Shown: positions 8,368 to 17,063, numbered from the stretch's first letter. The stretch: DNA of 17,597 nucleotides from Acholeplasmatales bacterium (GCA_900770055.1 CAAGJD010000056.1:1-17597), one strand, 5' to 3'. Program-made: numbers and translations. Notes: generated by a model from the letters alone, not told the origin.

Positions 8368-9318
8368 TTATTTAAACATTTCATATATTTCTTCTCTACA
8401 AGTCACATTAAGTGCTTTAAACAATGAAGATATATGCATTTTTACAGTATTTTCTGATAGATGTAAATTATATGCTATTTCTTTTCTACTCATGCCAGAT
8501 AATATACCATAAAGTACATCAAGCTGCCTTGGTGATAATGAAACACCTTGTGGTAAGCGAGAAACTATTTCTTGAGTTTTATTTAGTTTTTCTTCGTTAT
8601 CAACGAAAATAACCGATATTTTTTCTTTCTTAACAGCAGGTACATCTACTAGACGAATATAATCCTGTAAAAGCCAATACACAAATAAGAATACAAATTC
8701 ACTCATTACATAAGAAACTGAAAGAAATTCAAAATTCCAATCTACAATTTTTTCGATAATCCAAACTCCAATATTGCATAATACTATCGCAAGCATTAAT
8801 TCACTTAGCTTTGAGGAATTATTCCTTTTATGAATAAAAGAGATAATGATAACAGCAATCATAGCAACATAGAAGCCGATAATATATATTGTATAAACTG
8901 AATGAAGTGGACCATATTCCTTTATAATCTTAGAGGCACCATCAACATCAACTAAAGAAACACTTTTATAATACCAATCTAAATGGCCTGTAGTTAACAC
9001 AAAACAATACATAATAGTCGAAAGAATCATGAATATCGCAATTGCCAACTTTTTATATGTGAAACCACAAAGTTTTGATATTATGATAAACATAAATGAA
9101 ATTATATATACCTGTCCAAAATAAACAATTTTATTTGCAATAAGAGCAAATTCTATCGTTTTAGAAAATGAAATTAATAAATAACCTAGATTAACAATTC
9201 CAACACAAATATATATTAATAATAGCCATATTTCATTCTGCTTCTTTTGAATACATAAATAAAAAATAATAGGAAGCAAAAGTGAAATAAATAATATAAT
9301 GCTATAAGCGATTATCAT
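8368..9318 (-). CDS. Membrane-bound LuxR-family transcriptional regulator with seven-helix N-terminus
   Basis: This is a 316-aa protein. The first 220 residues contain about seven hydrophobic helices (roughly 3-22, 30-50, 58-82, 88-108, 140-161, 172-193 and 201-219). The arrangement resembles the 7TM input module otherwise found on histidine kinases. A short linker precedes a C-terminal LuxR/GerE helix-turn-helix (about 260-316: LSPRQLDVLYGILSGMS, KEIAYNLHLSENTVKMHISSLFKAL). There is no receiver domain, so the protein probably senses a ligand or the membrane state directly and binds DNA while membrane-tethered. The start has GGAGG at 9326-9330 with 7 nt spacing. It is a single-gene transcript with its own promoter and terminator. 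Its position directly upstream of the protease-FecR-cyclase operon, which has a palindrome and a poor -35, suggests it controls that operon. This is inference. Confidence 0.87.
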   Translation of the reverse strand: MIIAYSIILFISLLLPIIFYLCIQKKQNEIWLLLIYICVGIVNLGYLLISFSKTIEFALIANKIVYFGQVYIISFMFIIISKLCGFTYKKLAIAIFMILSTIMYCFVLTTGHLDWYYKSVSLVDVDGASKIIKEYGPLHSVYTIYIIGFYVAMIAVIIISFIHKRNNSSKLSELMLAIVLCNIGVWIIEKIVDWNFEFLSVSYVMSEFVFLFVYWLLQDYIRLVDVPAVKKEKISVIFVDNEEKLNKTQEIVSRLPQGVSLSPRQLDVLYGILSGMSRKEIAYNLHLSENTVKMHISSLFKALNVTCREEIYEMFK

Positions 9319-9351
9319 AAATTTACCTCCCTACCATTTTTTAATATTAAA

Positions 9352-9380
9352 ATTATAGCATGAAAAAAAATAACATTCAA
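9352..9380 (-). promoter_or_regulatory. Promoter of the LuxR-type regulator gene
   Basis: TTGAAT (-35, 9375-9380), a 17-bp spacer, and TATAAT (-10, 9352-9357) preceded by TGC, making an extended -10. This is close to a consensus vegetative sigma promoter. The predicted start near 9345 leaves a leader of about 25 nt before the ATG. Confidence 0.82.
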
Positions 9381-9425
9381 GGCGCAATGTTTCACACAAT
9401 AGGGGATTATATTTAATAAAGCTAC

Positions 9426-9602
9426 TCATGATATATCTTCAATTTGATTTTCAACCTTAAATTCTAGTAGAAACGATGTAATTGTATCATATTTAATTTG
9501 AACTGGCTTTTCATTTTCATCCTCTCGTATATGTCTTTTGGTTATTAACCTGCCAAAATACTCCTTAAGAATATTATAACAAAAAGAAAAAGTATAGACC
9601 AT
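9426..9602 (-). other. Doubtful 58-codon open frame in the 9319-9702 intergenic region
   Basis: The 384-nt gap between the ATPase and regulator genes holds the ATPase terminator, the regulator promoter and this open frame (ATG 9600-9602, stop 9426-9428). Its latter part (GRLITKRHIREDENEKPVQ, then IKYDTITSFLLEF) is hydrophilic and protein-like, faintly resembling the end of a small helix-turn-helix protein. However, the ATG lies inside the ATPase terminator hairpin. An extended -10 (TGTTATAAT, TATAAT at 9573-9578) and an AAGGAG (9561-9566) follow the ATG instead of preceding it. It may be a gene remnant or chance. No function is assigned. Confidence 0.25.
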
Positions 9603-9633
9603 TAACCTATTTCTTTAGGCCAATAACCTACAC
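9581..9633 (-). terminator. Long G.U-rich intrinsic terminator after the cysS-mrnC-ATPase operon
   Basis: On the minus strand an 18-bp stem (9592-9633, loop AAGAAA) is fully paired only if G.U wobbles are allowed, six in all. It is followed by UUUUUCUUUUU. The A-run upstream of the stem can extend pairing with the U-tract. On the opposite strand the wobbles become A-C mismatches, so the terminator acts in one direction. It starts about 70 nt after the ATPase stop codon. Confidence 0.82.
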
Positions 9634-9702
9634 TTTTAAAATATTATTTGTTGATTTTAAATTTTTTGAACTAGTAAAAACACTAATTCTTACAATATTT
9701 AA

Positions 9703-12700
9703 TTAATATTTTCCTAATAGCTTAGCTATCTGCTTAGTTTGTTTACTAATCCAAGGAATAGCATATTGCAATAACTTCATTATTGGAGCTGATGCTAAAC
9801 ACAACATTAATAAGAAAATTTCATTAGCTACCGAAAGCTTTTTAACAATACCACCAGTAACAGTAATAATATCATTTGAATTAATTTCAAAATCTGTTGT
9901 AATACCACCAACAACTAATAAATTACCCTTACCAATTCTTGGATCTAGATTATAATCTGGATAATCATAATCTGTATAATAGCCATTAATAATACATTTT
10001 CCTTCTTCTGTAACTGCAATTTCAGGAGCAAATTGCGAATTATTTATTGAGGCTATGGTATCCATCTTATAATATTCTTCATTATAAAGTAGACTATAAA
10101 TACTTTCTGATGGTTGAACTACAACTGATAAAGGCTTTGATTGATTATATACATCAATTGGTACACCATTAACATCTAAATAGTTTTTAAATCCTTGATA
10201 TTTAAGTCCTATAAATGTAAAGTTAGGATCATAAATATCATTAACAAAAATATTACCATTAAGCTCTGAATATGTTAATGGAATAACATTATTAGATTCA
10301 TCCTTGTATTTGATTGAATAGGTTTTATATGTTGTTTGAGTTTCTAAATCTAATTCTTCATTTTCCATACCATAGATTTCAAAAATATTCATTCCAGTTG
10401 AAACACTATCTAAATATAATACACCAACATCATTTGATTTATTTAGTACTGTTGTAAATTCAGGTAGTTTAACTTGATATGGAGTTGTAGCTAAAGAACC
10501 ATCCTGGTAAGTTGCATATATAGGTGAACCATTAATTAATAAATTATAGTATCTATAATCATCAGTTGCTTGTAATTCAACCTTTATATCTAATACATCA
10601 CTAGGAATATAGCTTGAAGGTACTTTATATAATTCATTTTGAGATTGAACGCCATTAATTACATAAGCACCATGCTTGATTTCAACAGTAGGTAATAAAT
10701 TATATTGGAAGATTGAATTTGACTCATTATAATCTCCATATTTAATATTGAAATCATATTTTTTATTGTTTCTAGTTAAAATAATTTTAACTGGCTTTGA
10801 TACTGTATCTGAAGATTTATAGAAAAGATTACCATTCTTATCTAAATAAATCTTTTTATTAATGTCATCATTCCATTTAATTGATGAATCTACTCTATAG
10901 CCACCAATAAATATTTCACCCTTATTATTGAATGATAAATTAGGTATAGTTACTTCTAAATCTAAAATCTTATCATTAATCGCATAATAAGTTTTACCAC
11001 TAGTTGCATCATAGCTAGCAGTTAATGATTTATTATCCTGGAATTGACTACTCTTTTCAATATTTGTTACTATATCATTTATAACATAATAATCTGAAGA
11101 TGATCTTTCAATTGAAGGATATTTTTTTACTATTGTTGTTTCTATATTTTCTGAATAATATTCAGCAAAGCTTACTATTGGCTTTATCTCAAGTAGTGAC
11201 GGAAGTACTGCAATAGCAACAATAAACATAGTATAGCAAAAAGCACATAATACCTTACGTATTGTATTAAATGGCCTACAAGCCTTAAATAATACCATTA
11301 GACATGTATGAGTTGCAGCAATAATGATAATTGTATTTCTACTTAGCTTATCTAAATACATCGATTCTGATAAATTAAATACAACTATTGACATTAATAA
11401 TATTACCAGGGCTCCTGGGAGGGCCTTTTTAACAACATTAACCAAAAATTTACCCGAAACCGGATTATTGTTTGGTTCATTAACTAAAACTAAAGAAGGA
11501 ATACCTATCGCAAGTAATTCAATTAAAATTAATTGATTTGTTTGAATAGGGTAAGAACCATTATTTAATAATGCTTGAATTGCTAGGAATAAAGAGAAAA
11601 TTGTTTTAGTTAAGAATAATGATGCAACAGATGTAACATTATTAATAACTCTTCTTCCTTCAGCAACAACATAAGGCATTGAATCAAAGTTAGAGTCAAC
11701 TAAAACTAAATGAGCACAGCTTACTGCCGCATCGGAGCCTGAAGCAACCGCAATAGAACAATCTGCCTCTCTTAAAGCTAGGATATCATTAACACCATCA
11801 CCTGTCATTGCTACAGTTAAGCCCTCAGACTTAAGTGTACGAATAAGTAGCTTCTTTTGAGCTGGAGAAACACGACCAAAAACTGTATATCTTGTTGCGG
11901 CACTTTTTACTTCTAAATCACTTAGCCCTTCTAAAGAAATATAATGATCAGCATTTTCAACGCCTGCTCTTTGACTTATTTTAGAAACTGTAATAGGGTT
12001 ATCACCAGAAATAACCTTAACCTGCACTCCAGATTCTCTAAAATATTTAATAGTATTAATTGCATCAGGTCTAATATTATCTTCAATTAAAATCATTGAA
12101 ACGATAGTGATTTCACCTGATGGTAGATTACCATCAATAATTTCACCATTTTTATGAGCTAAGCATAAAACACGGTAGCCTAAAGCAGCATATTTTTCTA
12201 CATCTTTTTTATATTTCTTAAAATCATCTAATAAAACAAATTCTGGAGCACCTAAAATAAATGTACCATATTTGTCAAAGGTAACAGCTTGATATTTTCT
12301 TTGTGAAGAAAATGGAATAGCTGCTGTATGCTTCATTCTTTTACCTAAGCCAAATTTATCCTTAAGGGCTTGGCTAGTTAGATTATTATCCTGTAGGGCA
12401 TTTAATATTGCTGAAACAATATTTTTAGTTGCTAAGCCTGAAACAGTATTATAATCAATAACATTTTTAACAACCATTGTACCATCAGTAATTGTACCTG
12501 TCTTATCAAGACAAATACAATTTACTCTTGCAAGCATTTCAATACAGTAAAGCTCTTGAACCAATACATTTTTCTGGCCGAGCCTTACAACACCTACAAA
12601 GAGGGCTATTGAGGACATTAGGAATAATCCCGAAGGAATCATACCAATCATCGCACCAGCAGTAACTCTTATTGTATCTTTTAAGGTGTTGTCTAATTGA

Positions 12701-13683
12701 TGATTCATTAGGAATATACCAATACCACAAATAACAACAGGAATAATCATAATTTTAATAATCCAGTTAAGTGAAACTAATAAATCACTTTTTGTATTTT
12801 TTAGCTTCTTAGCTTGAGCACTAATTTTCTCAATATAATTATCCTTACCAATCTTATCAACTCTAGCATAGCATTTACCAGAAACAACAAATGAACCTGA
12901 ATAAAGCACATCACCAACATTTTTAACAATGGCATCACTTTCACCAGTTAATAAGGATTCATTAACCTCAATAGAACCATCAACAACAATAGAGTCAGCA
13001 CAAATTTGTCTACCACTTTCAAGTAATATTATTTCATCTAATACTACCTCTTTAACTGATACTTCTCTATTAACTCCACCACGACGTACAATTGCTGTTG
13101 GAGCACTCATTAATGATAGACTATCTATCATTTTCTTAGCCTTAATTTCTTGATAAATACCAATAGAAATATTAATAATTACAATAAAAAGGAAGACTAA
13201 ATCAGTATATGCACCTACAAATATCAATGCAGCAGCAATAAGGAAAATCATTATATTAAAGATAGTAAATATTTTTCCAATAATGATTTGAAAAATAGAT
13301 TTACCAGTTTTAGTGTTATTATCGTTAACTAGCCCATCTAATATTCTTTCTTCAACTAAATCAGTAGTAAGACCTGTTTCTAAATTAGGAGTAAATCTAT
13401 CAATATCAACCTTACTATTCTTTTTACGACTCTTTTTGATTTCCTTTTCCTTCATTTTGATGATTTTAGCACGAGCCTTATCTCTTTTTTTCTTTTCTTC
13501 AGGATCTAAATCCTCATCATCATTAACAATCTCAAATCTTTCTTCCTTATCTCTATAAATAATGGCTTCAACAACATCAGAAGAATCCTCATCATCAGAA
13601 TCAGCTAACATATCATCAGAAACTTTATCAATCATTTCATTAAGCTCTTCAGGAGTTAAGTCATCAATATTCTTTTTAGTCAT
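9703..13683 (-). CDS. P-type cation-transporting ATPase with a large extracytoplasmic insertion
   Basis: This 1326-aa ATP-driven cation pump has a hydrophilic, acidic then basic, N-terminus (1-125). Helices 1-2 lie at about 130-178. The actuator domain has TGES at 246-249. Helices 3-4 (about 305-366) carry IPSGL in place of the usual PEGL. The phosphorylation site is Asp393 in DKTGT, and the hinge is TGDGVND at 627-633. A further group of five helices spans about 680-845. The core resembles the CtpE-like, probably Ca2+, branch of bacterial P-type ATPases, which are near 780-800 aa. Here about 430 residues (about 850-1283) of Asn/Tyr-rich, probably extracellular sequence intervene before a final helix (about 1285-1306) and a basic tail. 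The start overlaps the mrnC end by 8 nt, with GGAGG (13692-13696) inside mrnC. The ion is uncertain and the ectodomain is unrecognised. Confidence 0.9.
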   Translation of the reverse strand: MTKKNIDDLTPEELNEMIDKVSDDMLADSDDEDSSDVVEAIIYRDKEERFEIVNDDEDLDPEEKKKRDKARAKIIKMKEKEIKKSRKKNSKVDIDRFTPNLETGLTTDLVEERILDGLVNDNNTKTGKSIFQIIIGKIFTIFNIMIFLIAAALIFVGAYTDLVFLFIVIINISIGIYQEIKAKKMIDSLSLMSAPTAIVRRGGVNREVSVKEVVLDEIILLESGRQICADSIVVDGSIEVNESLLTGESDAIVKNVGDVLYSGSFVVSGKCYARVDKIGKDNYIEKISAQAKKLKNTKSDLLVSLNWIIKIMIIPVVICGIGIFLMNHQLDNTLKDTIRVTAGAMIGMIPSGLFLMSSIALFVGVVRLGQKNVLVQELYCIEMLARVNCICLDKTGTITDGTMVVKNVIDYNTVSGLATKNIVSAILNALQDNNLTSQALKDKFGLGKRMKHTAAIPFSSQRKYQAVTFDKYGTFILGAPEFVLLDDFKKYKKDVEKYAALGYRVLCLAHKNGEIIDGNLPSGEITIVSMILIEDNIRPDAINTIKYFRESGVQVKVISGDNPITVSKISQRAGVENADHYISLEGLSDLEVKSAATRYTVFGRVSPAQKKLLIRTLKSEGLTVAMTGDGVNDILALREADCSIAVASGSDAAVSCAHLVLVDSNFDSMPYVVAEGRRVINNVTSVASLFLTKTIFSLFLAIQALLNNGSYPIQTNQLILIELLAIGIPSLVLVNEPNNNPVSGKFLVNVVKKALPGALVILLMSIVVFNLSESMYLDKLSRNTIIIIAATHTCLMVLFKACRPFNTIRKVLCAFCYTMFIVAIAVLPSLLEIKPIVSFAEYYSENIETTIVKKYPSIERSSSDYYVINDIVTNIEKSSQFQDNKSLTASYDATSGKTYYAINDKILDLEVTIPNLSFNNKGEIFIGGYRVDSSIKWNDDINKKIYLDKNGNLFYKSSDTVSKPVKIILTRNNKKYDFNIKYGDYNESNSIFQYNLLPTVEIKHGAYVINGVQSQNELYKVPSSYIPSDVLDIKVELQATDDYRYYNLLINGSPIYATYQDGSLATTPYQVKLPEFTTVLNKSNDVGVLYLDSVSTGMNIFEIYGMENEELDLETQTTYKTYSIKYKDESNNVIPLTYSELNGNIFVNDIYDPNFTFIGLKYQGFKNYLDVNGVPIDVYNQSKPLSVVVQPSESIYSLLYNEEYYKMDTIASINNSQFAPEIAVTEEGKCIINGYYTDYDYPDYNLDPRIGKGNLLVVGGITTDFEINSNDIITVTGGIVKKLSVANEIFLLMLCLASAPIMKLLQYAIPWISKQTKQIAKLLGKY

Positions 13684-14074
13684 TTTCTTGCCCTCCTTCT
13701 TTATAGTTAATTAAAAGTGCTATTATTTCCTCTAATCTAAAAATATTATCGGAAATATATAAATAGCCAATTAAAGCCTCAAATCCAGTAGCATCTAAAT
13801 AATCTCCTAGGCTAATATTTTTTCGAGAGGAATTAACATGTGAATTCCTACCTCTTTTAAATATAGCTATTTCATCATCAGATAATACATTTTCCTTCAG
13901 CAAATAATGTATCATTAAGCTTTGAGCATTTCCACTAGTGTATTCAATTACCTTTTTATGTAAGGCATTAACCTTTGTATAGCCTTTAGAAACAATATGC
14001 TTTCTAATATAAAGCTCATACACGGCATCACCTAAATAGGCTAGGGTAAGCCCATTTAATTGCTTAACATCCAT
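13676..14074 (-). CDS. mrnC: Mini-ribonuclease III (23S rRNA maturation)
   Basis: This double-strand-specific endonuclease consists of an RNase III catalytic domain without a dsRNA-binding domain. In Bacillus it trims 23S rRNA precursor ends. Recognisable parts are KQLNGLTLAYLGDAVYELYI with the catalytic Asp, LHKKVIEY, FKRGRNS and the C-terminal TGFEALIGYLY with the catalytic Glu. From the ATG at 14072-14074 it has 132 residues, typical for the family. That ATG overlaps the cysS stop codon (TAATG), giving tight coupling. A GTG five codons upstream (14087-14089) would also be in frame, making 137 aa, but it has no ribosome-binding site of its own. Adjacency to cysS is as in Bacillus. The usual next gene, rlmB, is absent, and a P-type ATPase overlaps the 3' end instead. 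Confidence 0.94.
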   Translation of the reverse strand: MDVKQLNGLTLAYLGDAVYELYIRKHIVSKGYTKVNALHKKVIEYTSGNAQSLMIHYLLKENVLSDDEIAIFKRGRNSHVNSSRKNISLGDYLDATGFEALIGYLYISDNIFRLEEIIALLINYKEGGQEND

Positions 14075-15402
14075 TATAATATTTTCCACTCCACCAATTT
14101 TTGTCTATAAATATCTGCAGCTTCAAAGTCTTTATTAGCTCTTGCTGCTTGCCAATTACGATAAGCTAAAAGCTCTTCTTCATTCATTGGATTAACAAAT
14201 AAATTAATACCTAAAACATCTAAAATAACCTTAAATGTATTAAATGCTTTTTTAAGCTTATCATATTCCTTTGCTCTTAAAGATGTATTAATGTCCTTTA
14301 CTAAATTATTAATTAAAGTTAAGACATTTTGGACATTAAAATCATCATCCATATGGCGTTTAAATTCATTGATAGCCTCTTCATTTAATTCATCACCTAA
14401 GATTTCCTTATATTGACACTCATATAAGGCTTGTTTATAAGCTCTTTGCCATTTATCATATTCCTTTTCATACTGAGCCTTTAGTTCCTCAGTGAAGGAT
14501 ATAATACTTCTATATGGTGAGAATAAGATTAAGCATCTTAATACCATACCTTCACGGCTTGTATTAATATCTTTTACATAAATACAATTACCAAGTGATT
14601 TACTCATCTTAGCACCAGCTAAATCAAGTCTTCCTACATGTAGCCAATATTTAGCAAGGTGATGATGATATAATGCATTACATTGAGCAATTTCATTTTC
14701 ATGATGTGGGAATTTTAAATCCATTCCACCACCATGAATATCTATCATACCATTAAATAGCTTATGATTCATTACAACACATTCTGTATGCCATCCAGGT
14801 CTACCAGGACCAAATGGAGAATCCCATTTAATACCATCATTAGTTTTCTTCCATAAAGTAAAATCTAATGGACTTTCTTTTTTATCAGAAACGCTAATTC
14901 TTGCTCCACTTTCTAAATCCTCAGATACCTGATTAGATAAAATACCATAATCATCTAGCTTAGAAACTCTAAAATATACATCACCATCAACGTTATAAGC
15001 ATAGCCTGCATCAATTAGCTTTTGAATAAAATTAATCATCTCATCAATATAGTCAGTAGCATGAGGTATTAAATCTGGTTTATTTGAACCAACCTTTTTT
15101 ACTGCCTCAAAGAAGGCATTTTCAAAAAATGTTGCGATGTCTTTTTCTGTTTTATTTTCTTCATTTGCTTTATTGATTATTTTATCATCAATATCAGTAA
15201 TATTTGAAGCATAAGTAACATCATAGCCTGAAAATACTAAATATCTTTTTAGCATATCATAAAATATTACTGGTCTTGCGTTACCAATATGAATGTAATT
15301 ATAAACTGTAGGTCCACAAACATACATATTAACCTTATTTCCATTTATTGGCTTGAATTCTTCAAGCTTATTAGTTAAAGAATTATATAAAACTAATCCC
15401 AT
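14074..15402 (-). CDS. cysS: Cysteinyl-tRNA synthetase
   Basis: This class I aminoacyl-tRNA synthetase charges tRNA-Cys with cysteine in the cytoplasm. The 442 residues are slightly fewer than the usual 460-470. The ATP-binding HIGN signature is at 38-41 and KMSKS at 265-269. The zinc site that selects cysteine is visible as Cys29 (YVCGPTVYN), the Cys of WHTECVV and the histidines of FPHHENEIAQ. The start has GGAGG at 15410-15414 with 7 nt spacing. It is the first gene of a coupled set with mrnC and the P-type ATPase. Only 54 nt separate it from the lipoprotein gene, so there is no room for a T-box leader. Its transcription must start within or before the lipoprotein gene and pass the modest hairpin between them. 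Confidence 0.97.
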   Translation of the reverse strand: MGLVLYNSLTNKLEEFKPINGNKVNMYVCGPTVYNYIHIGNARPVIFYDMLKRYLVFSGYDVTYASNITDIDDKIINKANEENKTEKDIATFFENAFFEAVKKVGSNKPDLIPHATDYIDEMINFIQKLIDAGYAYNVDGDVYFRVSKLDDYGILSNQVSEDLESGARISVSDKKESPLDFTLWKKTNDGIKWDSPFGPGRPGWHTECVVMNHKLFNGMIDIHGGGMDLKFPHHENEIAQCNALYHHHLAKYWLHVGRLDLAGAKMSKSLGNCIYVKDINTSREGMVLRCLILFSPYRSIISFTEELKAQYEKEYDKWQRAYKQALYECQYKEILGDELNEEAINEFKRHMDDDFNVQNVLTLINNLVKDINTSLRAKEYDKLKKAFNTFKVILDVLGINLFVNPMNEEELLAYRNWQAARANKDFEAADIYRQKLVEWKIL

Positions 15403-15426
15403 AGCTATTCCTCCTTTATATGTAGG

Positions 15427-15445
15427 AAAAAGAGCACTAGGCTCT
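15427..15445 (-). terminator. Modest hairpin terminator between the lipoprotein gene and cysS
   Basis: A 5-bp stem AGAGC/GCTCT with a 5-nt loop (15431-15445) is followed on the minus strand by a run of five T. It lies 11 nt past the lipoprotein stop and just before the cysS ribosome-binding site. The short stem suggests partial read-through, which would let cysS be expressed from the upstream promoter. Confidence 0.55.
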
Positions 15446-15456
15446 ATTTCAAAAAA

Positions 15457-17055
15457 TTATTTTAAATATTCTTTTGCGTAAGCTTTAATCGCATCACTAA
15501 AGCTTGCAAGCTCAGCAGCTGATGTTGCAGCAAATAGATTTGTGATTTTTGAAGCTAAATCTGTATTTACACCTACAGTTTCTGATTTATAAATATATGT
15601 TTCATTATCAGCATTTAATTCTTTAGCTACAACCTTGATACCAACTAGCTTTTTAACATAAGCACAATCAGTAATATTATCAAAGAATGAATATGCCTTA
15701 CCAATAAAGCCACCTACATTAACAGTCTTCTTTGTCATAACAACATCCTCTGGCTTTTTTGATTCTTCCTCATTTTCTGCTTGTGTTATAGACTCCTCTG
15801 GCTTAGCACCTGCATAAATTTCAATATCAGCAAATGCTACACATTTATTTACATTTAATGAACCTGTATGGTTAGCACCAATAAAGCCACCTACACAAAG
15901 TAAATAATCATTACCTGCTGCATCTACTGAACGTGTTACTAAAATAGTTGCGTCAGCGTAGCTATCTAAAACCTTATCAATTGAACCTAAGTTACCAATA
16001 AAGCCACCTACAATTAAGTATCCTTCAGAACCAGGATAGTGAGCATTTAATGTTAATGTACCTTTAGCACTACAATCATTAACAATAACATTATCATTTG
16101 ATAAAGCATTACCAGAAAGCTTACCAGCAAATAAACCAGCATAAACCTTTAATCTTGCATAACTAAATGTGATTTCAACATCACTTACGTTAACATTTTC
16201 AAAATCTGATGAATCAGAATCACCTACAACTCCACCAATCATAATTGTTGAAGCTGAGTTACCCTTGATATTAAACTTAATATCATTAATTTCAATGTTC
16301 TTTACGATTGTATTTTTGGCAGTACCAATTAATGTACCCATATTTGATGATGATTTACCAGTTGAATTATCAACAGATGCACCAACAATCTTTAGATTTT
16401 GAATTACTGCACCATTAGTGTAGCCAAATACACCAACATTAGCTGTTGCAGATGAAGATTTTAAAGTGAAATTAGAAATTGTATAATTATTACCATCAAA
16501 TGAACCAGTAAATTGCTTTGATGTGGATGAAGTAAACATTTCTGGAATTTCTTCACCAGCAAAATCAATATCATTCATTAATTTGTAATGAGCAGTTGGT
16601 TCATTAGCCATTGCATAAAAATCCTCAGCAGTCTTAATTTCAGCTGCGTCCTCAACTGAGCCACCTTGAGAATTTGTTGTTGCCTTTACACTACAAATCT
16701 TTTCATCCTTACCATTATATGAAACATATAAATAAAATGCATATTCTGTTTCAGGAGAAAGACTATCAATTTCTACCTTTGCAGATGTATAAACATCATT
16801 TTCAAACGCAACAGTTTTATCTGCCTTATATGTTTCTTCATTTTTTTCTACTATATAAGTTTTAATGTGGGGAATGGCTTTACCTGACTTTAAATTATCA
16901 TTTGGTGAAAACCATAAATCAATAATCATTGTTGTTCTAGTTGGTGTTGTTTTCATTTCAGCTTTTACTCCACTACCTGAAGATCCACAAGCTCCAAGTA
17001 TTAGTAAAGCTGCAAATATACAAATGAAAGCACATAGTCTCTTAATTTTATTCAT
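15457..17055 (-). CDS. Surface lipoprotein with Fn3-like domain and GLUG-type repeats
   Basis: The protein is 532 aa from the ATG at 17053-17055. An in-frame TTG two codons upstream is rejected because AGGAG (17064-17068) lies 8 nt from the ATG but only 2 nt from the TTG. Residues 1-22 form a lipoprotein signal peptide ending in the lipobox LILGAC, with the lipidated Cys at 23. A domain of about 100 residues follows, ending IDSLSPETEYAFYLYV, which resembles a fibronectin type III strand. Then comes a TAEDFYAMA...YKLMNDIDF lead-in and a repetitive beta-rich region with GLUG-like units (VGVFGYTNGAVIQNL, IGGVVGDS, AGLFAGKLSG, VGGFIGNLGS, VGGFIGANHTGSL, VGGFIGKAY). A Glu/Lys-rich stretch interrupts the late repeats. 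The role is unknown; GLUG proteins are often adhesin-like surface proteins. It has its own promoter. Confidence 0.87.
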   Translation of the reverse strand: MNKIKRLCAFICIFAALLILGACGSSGSGVKAEMKTTPTRTTMIIDLWFSPNDNLKSGKAIPHIKTYIVEKNEETYKADKTVAFENDVYTSAKVEIDSLSPETEYAFYLYVSYNGKDEKICSVKATTNSQGGSVEDAAEIKTAEDFYAMANEPTAHYKLMNDIDFAGEEIPEMFTSSTSKQFTGSFDGNNYTISNFTLKSSSATANVGVFGYTNGAVIQNLKIVGASVDNSTGKSSSNMGTLIGTAKNTIVKNIEINDIKFNIKGNSASTIMIGGVVGDSDSSDFENVNVSDVEITFSYARLKVYAGLFAGKLSGNALSNDNVIVNDCSAKGTLTLNAHYPGSEGYLIVGGFIGNLGSIDKVLDSYADATILVTRSVDAAGNDYLLCVGGFIGANHTGSLNVNKCVAFADIEIYAGAKPEESITQAENEEESKKPEDVVMTKKTVNVGGFIGKAYSFFDNITDCAYVKKLVGIKVVAKELNADNETYIYKSETVGVNTDLASKITNLFAATSAAELASFSDAIKAYAKEYLK

Positions 17056-17063
17056 AATCAAAA

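Noticed and set aside
11324..13558. Several plus-strand and alternative minus-strand frames within the ATPase gene
   Set aside because: All lie inside the conserved P-type ATPase frame with its invariant motifs and are by-products of AT-rich codon use.
778..15402. Possible use of TGA as tryptophan, suggested by the Mollicutes-like composition
   Set aside because: Tryptophans in the conserved proteins are encoded by TGG, and the one TGA within a protein-like stretch (17391-17393) is better explained by a frameshift.
15403..15456. T-box or other leader riboswitch before cysS
   Set aside because: Only 54 nt are available, filled by a small hairpin terminator and the ribosome-binding site; there is no room for a T-box structure.
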